In this document: one piece after another, positions 7,819-18,400 of the stretch
Layout: each line of letters opens with the position of its first letter
How positions within the stretch are numbered: the stretch's first letter is position 1
Source: Verrucomicrobiaceae bacterium
Lineage (GTDB): Bacteria; Verrucomicrobiota; Verrucomicrobiia; Verrucomicrobiales; DEV007
Assembly (NCBI GenBank): GCA_004211885.1
Contig: SHBV01000020.1
Location: forward strand, 1-50,237
Direction of reading: 5' to 3'
Length of the DNA stretch: 50,237 nucleotides
The notes under the pieces: model-generated
Seen by the model: the letters and a program-made list of their open reading frames with translations, nothing else
Told to the model about the DNA's origin: nothing
Database searches by the model: none
Program-made: the position numbers and the translations under genes

Positions 7819-10290
7819 ATGCTAAGATTATTAATTTTTTTAGCTCCTATTTTTTTTCTTATCGGGTGTTCTGATGACCCCAAAAAGACTAAGGAAGAAT
7901 CAATAAAGCGGTCAGTGCCTGTACTTGGTACATTGCCTGAATTTCAACTCATTGAACAATCGGGGAATGCCTTTGGTCTTAAAGATTTAAGGGGTAAGGT
8001 TTGGATTGGAGATTTTATATTTACTCGCTGCGGTGGCACTTGTCCTATGCAGACTATCCAGAAGTCACAAATTCAGGACAGTTTAAAAGAGGGCCCTGAA
8101 TGGGAAGATATTAGACTCATAACATTTACGGTTGATCCGGAAAATGATACCGCTCCGGTCTTACAAAAATATGCTGATACCCATTCGGCAGATTCTAATC
8201 AATGGAAGTTTTTAACTGGGTCGCGTGAAGATCTTTGGAGTCTAAGTGCTAACGGTTTTAAGTTGGCCGTGGCGGAGGATTCAAAGAACGAGAAGATGCC
8301 AATATTGCATAGTTCCAGATTTGTGTTGGTCGATAAGATTGGCAGGATCCGAGGTTACTATGATGGTCTTGATGAAAAAGGTAGAGCCGATCTGATGCGG
8401 GATTTGAATCTTGTTATCAGTGAAGACCAGACATTGAGTGCGGCAGGAAAGGAATCTATCAACTATAAGAAATTTCCATATCCAGAGGAAATACTTAACC
8501 CATCATGGCTCGATAGCCGAAAAGAGCTTCAAATTGCATCAGCTGACAATGTTAGCGCCTATCATGATTTTCAATTTCAGGATACTGTTGAGGAGAGTGG
8601 TATCACTTTCATTAACCAAATTGTTGATGATGCAGGTAAATATCATAAAGCGGTACATTATGATCATGGTAATGGAATCGCGGTAGCCGATGTTGATGGT
8701 GACGGACTCTTGGATTTGTATTTCACAACTCAAATTGGATCTAATGAATTATGGAAAAACCTTGGGGGCGGGAAGTTTAAAGATATAACTACTAATTCAA
8801 TTGCCCTGAATGATAAGATTGGTGTGAGTGCTTCTTTTGCCGATACTGACAATGATGGGGACGCTGATCTTATAGCTACTACTGTCAGGGGAGGTAATTA
8901 TTTTTTTGAGAATGATGGCAAAGGAAACTTCACTGATCGGACTGATCATGCAGGGCTTGATTATATAGGACACTCTTCAGGTGCCGTGTTTTTTGATTAT
9001 GATAAGGATGGTCTCTTGGACCTTTTTCTCTGCAATGTTGGTGTCTATACGAGTGATGAGAGGGGAAATGGCGGTTATTGCATTGGGTTGCAGGACGCTT
9101 TTCAGGGTCATCTCAAGCCCGAAGAGCGTAATGAGCTAAGTAAACTGTATCGCAATGAGGGTGATAATGTATTTGTGGATGTTTCTAAGGACACTGGTCT
9201 CCTTGACCAGAGCTGGACCGGTGATGCGGCTCCATTGGATTTTGATAATGATGGATGGGTCGATCTTTATGTTCTTTCAATGCAGGGGCATGACCAGCTT
9301 TACAGGAACGAACAGGGAAAGTCCTTTAAGAAAGTCAGTAGGGATGTTTTCCCCAAGACTCCATGGGGAGCGATGGGCATACAGATTTTCGATTTCGATA
9401 ATGACGGAAATCAGGATATCTATGTTACCGATATGCATTCAGACATGAGCGAAGAGGTTGGTCCTAACCGCGAGAAATTAAAGAGTGCCATGAAGTGGGA
9501 GGAGAGCATTCTTAAGAGCGGAGGCAAGAGTATTTACGGCAATGCTTTTTTCCGGTCCTTGGGAGATGGAAATTTTGAGGAAGTCTCTGATAGTATCGGG
9601 GCTGAGAATTACTGGCCGTGGGGACTGAGTGCAGGAGATTTGAATGCGGATGGATTCATCGATGTATTTATAGCGTCGAGTATGAATTTTCCTTTCCGCT
9701 ATGGCATTAACAGTGTTCTGCTTAATGAGTCAGGCAAGCGCTTTGCGGATGCTGAATTTATTCTGGGTGTTGAGCCAAGGCGTCAGGGCAGGACAGCAAA
9801 GCCTTGGTTCACCTTGAATCCATCCGCAGAAGATAAAGAGCATTCCTTAGTTAAGGAATATAACTTAACTGAACCGGTGGAGGTTTGGGGCTCATTAGGT
9901 ACACGAAGTTCTGCGATTATCGATATCGATAATGATGGTGACTTGGACATTGTAACGAACGAGTTTCATGATGGGCCGATGGTTTTGCGGAGTAATTTGT
10001 CAGAAAAGAAACAGGTCAATAAGCTGAAGGTTCAACTAATTGGTAAGGGGAATGGCGCTTCTAACCGTGATGGGTTGGGCGCGACAGTGAGAGTGACGGC
10101 AGGATCAAAGACTTATGTGCAGGTCAATGATGGAGTCTCTGGATATCTTTCGCACAGTTTAATTCCAATGTATTTTGGTCTAGGCGAAGCAAATAGGGTC
10201 GACAATGTTACCGTGCGTTGGCCTTCCGGGCAGGAACAGACTCTAAAAGATATTGATCCTGAGGAGTTGTTAAAGATAATTGAGGATTAG
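7819..10290 (+). CDS. SCO1/SenC-like domain fused to FG-GAP and ASPIC/UnbV (lipoprotein)
   Basis: 823 residues from ATG 7819, chosen because it opens a textbook lipoprotein signal ending in lipobox LIGC (Cys17). Residues ~30-205 match SCO1/SenC/PrrC thioredoxin-fold proteins: FIFTRCGGTCPMQ gives the CxxxC copper/redox pair (Cys71, Cys75), and the partner histidine is His164 (LHSSRFVLVDKIGRIRGYY). From ~250 onward are FG-GAP/VCBS repeats (DVDGDGLLD, DTDNDGDAD, DYDKDGLLD, DFDNDGWVD, DFDNDGNQD, DIDNDGDLD). The C-terminal ~90 residues are an ASPIC/UnbV domain (GLGATVRVTAG, VRWPSGQEQTL). SCO proteins deliver copper to, or reduce thiols in, cytochrome oxidase; here the domain is tied to a surface propeller, so its partner is probably different. 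The CotH gene starts one base after its stop, implying co-transcription. Confidence 0.88.
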   Translation: MLRLLIFLAPIFFLIGCSDDPKKTKEESIKRSVPVLGTLPEFQLIEQSGNAFGLKDLRGKVWIGDFIFTRCGGTCPMQTIQKSQIQDSLKEGPEWEDIRLITFTVDPENDTAPVLQKYADTHSADSNQWKFLTGSREDLWSLSANGFKLAVAEDSKNEKMPILHSSRFVLVDKIGRIRGYYDGLDEKGRADLMRDLNLVISEDQTLSAAGKESINYKKFPYPEEILNPSWLDSRKELQIASADNVSAYHDFQFQDTVEESGITFINQIVDDAGKYHKAVHYDHGNGIAVADVDGDGLLDLYFTTQIGSNELWKNLGGGKFKDITTNSIALNDKIGVSASFADTDNDGDADLIATTVRGGNYFFENDGKGNFTDRTDHAGLDYIGHSSGAVFFDYDKDGLLDLFLCNVGVYTSDERGNGGYCIGLQDAFQGHLKPEERNELSKLYRNEGDNVFVDVSKDTGLLDQSWTGDAAPLDFDNDGWVDLYVLSMQGHDQLYRNEQGKSFKKVSRDVFPKTPWGAMGIQIFDFDNDGNQDIYVTDMHSDMSEEVGPNREKLKSAMKWEESILKSGGKSIYGNAFFRSLGDGNFEEVSDSIGAENYWPWGLSAGDLNADGFIDVFIASSMNFPFRYGINSVLLNESGKRFADAEFILGVEPRRQGRTAKPWFTLNPSAEDKEHSLVKEYNLTEPVEVWGSLGTRSSAIIDIDNDGDLDIVTNEFHDGPMVLRSNLSEKKQVNKLKVQLIGKGNGASNRDGLGATVRVTAGSKTYVQVNDGVSGYLSHSLIPMYFGLGEANRVDNVTVRWPSGQEQTLKDIDPEELLKIIED

Positions 10291-10291
10291 T

Positions 10292-13200
10292 ATGATGAAA
10301 TTGGTCGTCAAAACCATATCCAAGGTATTAATTTTAATGATATTTTTCATTGGGTTAAGTGGCGTGCCAGTCGTTGCTGATACCATTGTCAATGTTGGTG
10401 AGATTCGTCCCTTCTTCGGTCCAGATGATCTTAACCTTGATCCTGACAGAGTCATAGTTGCGATTGATGCTTATGGTGACGGTGACCGTGAAGTGAACGG
10501 CGTCACATTTTTAACAGATAAGTCCGCTCCTCCAAATGTTACGGTGACCGCGACTCACTCAATTAATGATTGGGCAGTGAGGCCTGAATATACTGGCGCT
10601 GATAGAGAATCAGTTGATAATCTTCAAGAAATCATGCGAGACATTCGCTGGTCAGCGGCTCCGAGCGCAGTTGCAATCTCGGTTTCGGAACTGAACCCTG
10701 GGATTGAGTATGAGTTGCAGATGCTGTTTAATGAAGGTGCGGACCGGGACCGGCGTTGGGACATTGCCATTGAAGGCGAACTGGTCGTGGATGATTTTAG
10801 CTCAGAGGGTGAAGGGACATGGACACCAAGGAACGGGTTCGCCTACATTGCCCCTTTTGTTCTCGAAGAAGGTGATGATGTTCTCAATGTTGAGATGGTT
10901 AAGAATTTTGGAGGGCAAGCATCAAAGGGATCGGACAATAACCCCATATTACAGGCTTTTACGATTACTGAGATTACAGTTCCAGAAACGCCCGAGTCTG
11001 TAGGGATATCAAGTTCAGAGTTTTTTGCTGAGCAGAGTGTACCGATAGGAACTCTTAGTACCGTTGATCTAAAAAGGAACTCCAATCACCTCTATTCTCT
11101 TGTGCCAGGCCAAGGAGATAAAGATAACGAAAAGTTTGAAGTGGACGATATTAGTATAGTTCGTTCTAGTACTTATGACTTCAGCACGCACGAGCATTCT
11201 TCCGAATTTTCTGTAAGGGTCCGTTCGACCGATGCGGATGAGCCGTCACGTTTTATAGATCAGATAATCACCTTCACTCTGGCGGAGCCTTTGGCTCCTA
11301 CTGTGATGGGTTTAACGGCCGATTCAGTCAGTTCAGGTATCGTTATTCAAGGCCTTGTGGGTAAAATGTCCGTCAACGATCCAAACGCATTTGATTTGCA
11401 TTTTTATTCATTTGCTGAGGGTCTTGGGGACGATGATAATAAAATATTCTCTATTGAAGGTGATAGTCTGAGGCTAGCCAGGTCAATGCCGGCCGGAAAG
11501 ACGGATCTTAGCATTCGCGTTCGAGTCACTGATTCAACGGGTCTGTATCTTGAAAAGAACTTCAGTCTAAAAGTCACTGACCCTTCGATTCGTATTAATG
11601 AATTAATGGCGAGTAATGGGACTTCTCTGGACGACGATGATGGTGATGCTTCTGATTGGATTGAAATGTATAATGAGCAGAGTGGGACCGTTAACCTTGA
11701 AGGATGGCACTTAACAGATGATTTGGATCAATTGACTAAGTGGACATTCCCTGACGTTAATATTGCTCCGAATGGATTTCTTATCCTCTTTGCTTCGGGC
11801 AAGGAGAGGGGGCCTAACAGGCGTCCTCTGCACCTCAATTTTGAGATTGCCAGCTCTGGAGAGTCATTGATGCTGGTTAAGCCTGATGGGAAGACCATAG
11901 TGGATCAGATAGATTTTCCAGAACAAGGAGTGGACGTTTCTTATGGTTATAATGCTGAGGCTAATGCGGTTGGCTTTCTTAAGGAATCAAGCCCACAAGC
12001 AAAGAACGGTAACATTGCCACTCAGGTTTCAAATAAGGTCACATTCAGTCATCAAAGAGGTTATTATGATAGCGCATTTGAGCTTGAATTAAGTTCTGCA
12101 ATTCCTGACTCGGTCATTCGGTACACGACCAATGGCTCAAAGCCCAATAATTCAAGTGCAGTCTATGCCGGGCCGATCAGTATCAGCCCGTCTACCAGTT
12201 CAGGGACTCGGGGCGTTCGTACCGTCAGAGCTTTCTCTACACATCCCTCTGCCGTAATCTCACCAGTTTTAACTCACACTTATATTTGGATTAAGGGAAC
12301 AGGATCTCCTAATTCTAACGGAGTAGTTGGTCAGTCTCGGTTCGTTTCTTCCATAAAGAATGATCAGAAATATGGCCCATTAATAGATGATGGATTATTA
12401 TCACTGCCAGCCATTTCAATCATTAAGCCGAGTGGCATGGGATCTTCAGAAGGAGAAGGTTCTCTTGAGTTGATTAGTCTTGACGGGAGCGAGCCTGGGT
12501 TCGGAATCGATTGCGGGATGAAAATTGTAGGTGGAGCCAGTGTAGGTTCTCCGAAAAATAATTTCCGTTGTTACTTTCGGAGTAAATACGGAGCGTCAAA
12601 GTTACGTTACCCAGTATTTGCAAATCACCCTTATACAGAAAAGACAAGTGAGGTCTTTGATGTGCTTCAGTTGCGGAGCGGCTCACATGATAATTTCTAT
12701 TGGATGGCAAATCCTGGTAATCCTCCAGGCCGAAAGCGTCAGGGTGATGCTCAGTACGTTCGTAACCGTTGGGTGAATGATATGGAAATGCTCATGGGGC
12801 ATCCCTCAATACATGGTCGCTATGTTCATTGCTATTTGAATGGGTCTTATCATGGCCTTTATCATGTTCATGAACGGCCCATGCATAGTTATATGGATAA
12901 GTATTTCGGTGGAGATCCTGAGGACTATCATTATACAAATTCAGGAAGGAGCGGCAGTGATCATGGAGAAGGAGATAGCTGGTCAAGTACATGGAGTAAG
13001 GTCAAATCTGCCGCGTCGGCGGGAGGAGAAGAGTCCCGCGAATGGATTAACTGGAGTAGCTTAGCTGACAATCAGCTATTATATTTTTATTGCGGCAATG
13101 ACTGGGACTGGACTACAACTCATAACTGGATGGCGGCTGGCCCTAAGTATCCAGGCCGAGGAGGTTGGAGGTTTTATTCCTGGGACTGTGACGTGATGCT

Positions 13201-15307
13201 TCATGATGTTGATGCCAACAATCTTGGAGTAAGTGCACCGGACGGTATTTTTTCTTCACTCATGAGGGATAAGGATTTTAAGGTTTTCTTTAGTGATCGG
13301 GTCTATAAGCACTGTTTCAATGGGGGGATACTAAGTCCGAACGGTCCCAGAGCCGCTCACGATTATCGGATGAATGAAATTTATGATGCGTTGGTTCCGG
13401 AAACGGCACGTTGGCAGCCGTCCAGTGCGCGAAGGCTCCCATGGGACCGTGACGGGGAGTGGAGAGATGAATGGGACTATATGCAAAATGTTTATTGGCC
13501 GAGGAGGACAGAGATTCTCGTCAATCAGTTCCGTGCAAGGGGCTGGTACCCACTAGAGGCTCCGGAATTTGACCAGCGCGGGGGATCAGTATGGTCTGGC
13601 TACTCTCCGATAATTGTAGCAAACGAAGGTGATGTTTATGTTACAACCGATGGCAGTGATCCGAGGTTGCCTGGTGGAGCAATTAGTCCAAATGCCATTT
13701 TTATCAATGGCGCGACAGTGACTGATGAACTGATACCTAAAGAGTCGGTTTGGAAGTACTTGGACGACGGATCAAATCAAGGCACACTTTGGCAGTCGCC
13801 GGAATTTGATGATTCGTCTTGGGAAGAGGGAAGGGCCGAGCTCGGTTATGGTGACGGAGCAAGTGGAGCTGAGGGGACGTTGCTCAGTTATGGCTCTGTT
13901 GGTAGTGATAAGCATGTGACGACCTATTTCCGCCGAACTTTTCAAGTTGATGAAGCTTCGGAGATAATGAGTATTGACCTTGGCCTAAGGAGGGATGACG
14001 GGGCCGTCGTTTATTTAAATGGAAAGGAAATATGGCGATCAGCTATGCCTGAGGGCGAAATTGTTTTCGATACACTTGCAAATGATGGGGCGGGTGGATC
14101 TGAGGAGTCCATTTTTCATTTGAAGGAAGGAGTCTCTCCTGAATTGCTTTTAGAAGGTAAAAATACTATTGCAGTTGAGGTTCATCAGGTGGCGCGGACG
14201 AGTTCTGATATTAGTTTTGATTTTGAGTTTTCTGTCAAACGTCCTAGTGACCCTTCTCAGTTCCGAATTGAGAAGAGTACTATGGTACGTGCCCGTGCAC
14301 TTAATGGAGGGAATTGGTCTCCATTGAATGAAGCTACTTACACGATAGGGGAACCTGCGGGTCCGACTAACCTTGTGATAAGTGAATTGCATTATAGGCC
14401 ATTGGCTCCGAGCATTGATGAGGACCCTGAAGGTGTTTATTCCAGAACAGATTTTGAGTTCATTGAAATCAAAAATATTTCTGATTCCCCTATCCATTTG
14501 TCGGGTCTGCAATTCACGAAAGGAATCAATTTTAATTTTGCGGATTCTTCTGTCATCGGATTGGGTCCTGGGAAGAGTGCCGTTCTAGTCGAGGATCTGT
14601 CTGCGTTCATGATGCGATATCCTGACACTGATCCTTCCAGTATTATTGGAGAGTTTGAGGGGAACCTAAACAATGATGGAGAATTAATTGAGCTCAGGGA
14701 CTCGACGAATTCATTGGTAAGATCTTTCACTTACAATGATAAGTTGCCTTGGCCCGAAGGAGCTGATGGGACCGGTTATTCATTAGTGCTTATGGCCCCT
14801 GAAACGAATCCAGACCATGCCTTGGCTGAGAACTGGACAGCTTCAAGATCATTGCATGGGGCTCCTGTAGGGAATGACAAGGCCTATACTTTTTCTGAAT
14901 GGCAGATTCTAATTTTCAATGATCAACAAATCAAAGATGAAAATTTTTCTGGCGCTGATGCTGATCCTGACTTTGATGGGCTAAACAATTTTGTTGAGTA
15001 CGCGCTTGGTTCCTCTCCCCTGGACCAGTCAGATCAATCCCGCTTTTCTGATTTAGATTTAGTGGAAATAGAAGGTCTTCAATATTATGCGTTCTCCTAT
15101 AGTCGTTGGAAAGGTCTTAAGGGGGTCTCTTTTACAGTCCAGATTTCAAACGATCTTAAGGATTGGAAGAGCGGTGAAGAGTATTTGATTCCATTAGTGA
15201 GTGATTTTGAAAGTGCTGATGGGAGTGTTAATAGAACCTTTCGTTCGGCGATTCCTTTAAATGACAGTAAAGAGCAATTTTTTAGGCTAAAAATAGTTAC
15301 AGATTAA
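10292..15307 (+). CDS. Large secreted CotH-kinase/lamin-tail-domain protein
   Basis: 1671 residues from ATG 10292, with GAGG about 7 bases upstream and one base after the preceding stop; an ATG at 10295 is possible. Signal peptide to ~29. Residues ~30-235 are the module shared with the protein at 1-3625. Then two cadherin-like segments (~250-430), a lamin-tail domain (~431-560, IRINELMASNG, DWIEMYNE), a chitobiase-C-terminal-like domain (~600-670, IRYTTNGSKPN), and a CotH-type kinase domain (~720-1080, with RFYSWDCDVML). These are followed by a second chitobiase-like strand (VTTDGSDP), a galactose-binding-like domain (~1150-1310), a second lamin-tail domain (~1360-1490) and a C-terminal beta region. 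CotH family proteins are atypical kinases that phosphorylate coat or surface proteins; activity here is inferred only. Confidence 0.85.
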   Translation: MMKLVVKTISKVLILMIFFIGLSGVPVVADTIVNVGEIRPFFGPDDLNLDPDRVIVAIDAYGDGDREVNGVTFLTDKSAPPNVTVTATHSINDWAVRPEYTGADRESVDNLQEIMRDIRWSAAPSAVAISVSELNPGIEYELQMLFNEGADRDRRWDIAIEGELVVDDFSSEGEGTWTPRNGFAYIAPFVLEEGDDVLNVEMVKNFGGQASKGSDNNPILQAFTITEITVPETPESVGISSSEFFAEQSVPIGTLSTVDLKRNSNHLYSLVPGQGDKDNEKFEVDDISIVRSSTYDFSTHEHSSEFSVRVRSTDADEPSRFIDQIITFTLAEPLAPTVMGLTADSVSSGIVIQGLVGKMSVNDPNAFDLHFYSFAEGLGDDDNKIFSIEGDSLRLARSMPAGKTDLSIRVRVTDSTGLYLEKNFSLKVTDPSIRINELMASNGTSLDDDDGDASDWIEMYNEQSGTVNLEGWHLTDDLDQLTKWTFPDVNIAPNGFLILFASGKERGPNRRPLHLNFEIASSGESLMLVKPDGKTIVDQIDFPEQGVDVSYGYNAEANAVGFLKESSPQAKNGNIATQVSNKVTFSHQRGYYDSAFELELSSAIPDSVIRYTTNGSKPNNSSAVYAGPISISPSTSSGTRGVRTVRAFSTHPSAVISPVLTHTYIWIKGTGSPNSNGVVGQSRFVSSIKNDQKYGPLIDDGLLSLPAISIIKPSGMGSSEGEGSLELISLDGSEPGFGIDCGMKIVGGASVGSPKNNFRCYFRSKYGASKLRYPVFANHPYTEKTSEVFDVLQLRSGSHDNFYWMANPGNPPGRKRQGDAQYVRNRWVNDMEMLMGHPSIHGRYVHCYLNGSYHGLYHVHERPMHSYMDKYFGGDPEDYHYTNSGRSGSDHGEGDSWSSTWSKVKSAASAGGEESREWINWSSLADNQLLYFYCGNDWDWTTTHNWMAAGPKYPGRGGWRFYSWDCDVMLHDVDANNLGVSAPDGIFSSLMRDKDFKVFFSDRVYKHCFNGGILSPNGPRAAHDYRMNEIYDALVPETARWQPSSARRLPWDRDGEWRDEWDYMQNVYWPRRTEILVNQFRARGWYPLEAPEFDQRGGSVWSGYSPIIVANEGDVYVTTDGSDPRLPGGAISPNAIFINGATVTDELIPKESVWKYLDDGSNQGTLWQSPEFDDSSWEEGRAELGYGDGASGAEGTLLSYGSVGSDKHVTTYFRRTFQVDEASEIMSIDLGLRRDDGAVVYLNGKEIWRSAMPEGEIVFDTLANDGAGGSEESIFHLKEGVSPELLLEGKNTIAVEVHQVARTSSDISFDFEFSVKRPSDPSQFRIEKSTMVRARALNGGNWSPLNEATYTIGEPAGPTNLVISELHYRPLAPSIDEDPEGVYSRTDFEFIEIKNISDSPIHLSGLQFTKGINFNFADSSVIGLGPGKSAVLVEDLSAFMMRYPDTDPSSIIGEFEGNLNNDGELIELRDSTNSLVRSFTYNDKLPWPEGADGTGYSLVLMAPETNPDHALAENWTASRSLHGAPVGNDKAYTFSEWQILIFNDQQIKDENFSGADADPDFDGLNNFVEYALGSSPLDQSDQSRFSDLDLVEIEGLQYYAFSYSRWKGLKGVSFTVQISNDLKDWKSGEEYLIPLVSDFESADGSVNRTFRSAIPLNDSKEQFFRLKIVTD

Positions 15308-15407
15308 TTTTGACTGGTCCCTTTGAGCTTCTTTTTTGGCTTAGTGCTTGAGGTCTAGATAGATCATTGTCAGATTTGCCTAATAAGGGTAGTAACTATT
15401 AACCGCT

Positions 15408-18400
15408 ATGGCTAAATCATTTAATATATTGATTCTTATATGGGCATTAGTTTCGGCAAGTCCTTCAATGGGTGCTGTTGAATTTAATAAGGACATTCGA
15501 CCGATACTTTCCAGTAAATGTTTTCAATGTCATGGGCCCGATAAGAATCACCGTGAAGCGGGTTTGAGACTTGATACTAGGGAAGGTGCAATTAATGACA
15601 ATGATGGGGTCAAGGCAATTGATCCGGAGAACTTGAATGAGAGTGAGATTCTATTTCGTATTCATTCGAAAGATTCCGATGAGATGATGCCTCCACCCGA
15701 ATCCAAGAAAGAGCTGAGCGATGAAGAGAAGTCACTGATCGATGAATGGATAAAGTCTGGGGGAACTTATGAGGATCATTGGGCCTTTCAGAGAATTAAT
15801 AAGTCAGATCCTCCTAAAAGTGAGCCAGGATTAATTTCCCGAAATCCGATTGATACTTTCATTCATTCTAGACTCTTAGGAGAAGGTCTGAAGCCAATGC
15901 CTGAGGCCGAGAAATCTATACTGATAAGAAGGGTCACGTTTGATCTGACAGGTTTGCCACCTACTATTTCTGAGGTAGATGCATTTTTAGCCGATGATTC
16001 TCCTGAGGCATATGAGAACCTAGTTGATAGGTTGTTAAAATCCGAGTCTTACGGAGAACGTATGGCGCTGGCTTGGATGGACGCGGCCAGATATGGTGAC
16101 TCATCAGTAATGCATGCTGATGGTCCTCGCTACATGTGGCCTTGGCGCGATTGGGTCATTAATGCATATAACTCTAACATGTCATTTAAACAGTTCACTA
16201 TTGAGCAGTTAGCTGGTGACCTCATGCCTAATGCAACAGTGGACCAGAAAGTGGCATCTGGCTTTAACCGTAATCATGCGACTTCTGATGAGGGTGGTGC
16301 TATTTCAGAAGAACTTCGTGTAGAATATGTGGTGGATCGTGTTCAGACCACATCAAATGTCTGGATGGGTCTAACTATGGAATGTAGTCAGTGCCATGAT
16401 CACAAGTATGATCCGATTACACAGAAAGAATATTATCAAATGTTTGCTTATTTTAATAATACGACGGATCCAGGAATGCAGACAAGGAACGGCAATCAAT
16501 CTCCTACAGTCACGGTCCCTGATAGTAAGCAGGTACAGAGGTTAGCAGAGTTAGAGAAGAGAATTATTTTAGAAGATAATAAGCTGGAATTATACAAAAG
16601 GTCATCAATTCCAGAATATGTGAAGTGGTTAAGAGAGGCGGAAAAAGGTGCAGGTGAGGCGGTGCCTGAGCCGGCAGGGCTGAATCATTTTTTTCCGCTC
16701 GACGAAATTGAAGGTAATACAATTAAAGCCCAGATAGGTGGTGGTGTCGGCAAGCTCTCAGGTAAATTAATTAAGGCTGAGCGAGGAGGTGGTAGCGGTT
16801 TGAAGTTTGATGGTAAGTCTTCTTTTGCATTTGATAATTGGCCAGAAAGGAAACGTGAATCGGGATTCACCTTTGCTGCTTGGCTGAAGTTGCCGGCTAA
16901 TGGAAATGGTTCCGTGCTGGCCCGGATGGACGAGGGTAAATCATTCCGTGGATATGATCTATGGGTACAGAACCGTGCAGTAGGAACTCACATCATTAGT
17001 AATTGGCCGAACAACGCGATTAAGGTTGTTTCTGACAAACCCCTTGCAGAGAATAAGTGGCAGCACGTGGCTGTCACTTATGATGGTTCATCAAAGTCTT
17101 CCGGAGTTAAGATATATATTGATGGGCAGTTAACTGGGAATAAGGTTGAGCAGGATTCTCTTAAGGATTCTATTGTAACTAATACACCCTTTAAGATAGG
17201 AAGTCGTTCCAAGGGTGCCAACTTTAACGGGGAAGTTGATGAGTTGCGCATTTATAACAGAGCCCTTTCTGGAGATGATGTGAAGCGCCTCGGAGGTGAT
17301 CCTATCAAGAGCATTCTTGCAATGTCTAAGAAGGAGAGGAACAAAGAGCAAAAGCTGGCCCTATTGAATTTTTATCTTAATAACCATGACCCTAAGTATA
17401 AGGATTTGGCCAAGATCAAAGAAGCGCTGTTAAAAAAGAAGGCTGCGATTCCTGTTAACAGCAAAGTCACTTCAATGATTATGCAAGATAATCCAGAAGG
17501 TAAGACTCGGTTAACATATATTCTTAACCGTGGTCAGTATGACCAACCAATTAAGGAAGGAGATGACGCTGTGATTAACCCGGGAGTTCCTTCAGTCTTG
17601 CCTGACCTGAATGACAAGGCTCCAAAAAATCGGTTAGGGCTTGCTAAGTGGATGACTGATCCTTCTCATCCTCTTACCGCAAGAGTCGCGGTGAATCGAT
17701 ATTGGGCTCTTTTCTTTGGTAGGGGAATAGTGAAGACTTCCGGCGATTTTGGTAATCAGGGATCACCTCCGACTCATCCTAAACTCCTGGACTGGTTAGC
17801 AAATGATTTTGTGGAAAATGGCTGGGACGTTAAAAGAACTATTCGTCAAATAGTTACCTCCGCCACTTATCGGCAGACGTCTCGTATCGTACCAGACTCT
17901 TATCGTAAAGATCCTCAGAATCTGTTCTTGGCACGTTCGCCTAGGTTCAGGCTTCAAGGCGAATTTATACGTGATGCGGCTCTATCAGTTTCTAACCTTT
18001 TAGTCGAATCGGTTGGAGGGCCAAGTGTTAAGCCTTATCAGCCAGCTAATATCTGGAATGAGGTTTCACTGAACGGAGGTCTCCGCTACAAGAGGGACTC
18101 AGGAGAAAAGCTCTATAGGCGATCAATGTATACGTATTGGAAACGTTCAGCGCCGATGCCTAACATGTTAATTTTTGATGCTCCTACTCGGGAGAAATGT
18201 ATGATCCAGAGGCCAATTACCAATACTCCTCTGCAGGCATTGGTGGTATTAAACGATCCACAATTTGTGGAATCTGCCAGAGCATTTGCTGAGAGAATAA
18301 TGTCAGAAGGGGATGCAGATGAAAGGTCTAGAATAAATCATGGATTTAAATTGGCTTTATCACGTGAAGCGACGGATGCGGAATTTAAAGTTTTAAAACG

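Noticed and set aside
10280..10282. TTG 10280 as start of the CotH gene
   Set aside because: ATG 10292 is better placed after GAGG and directly begins the signal peptide.
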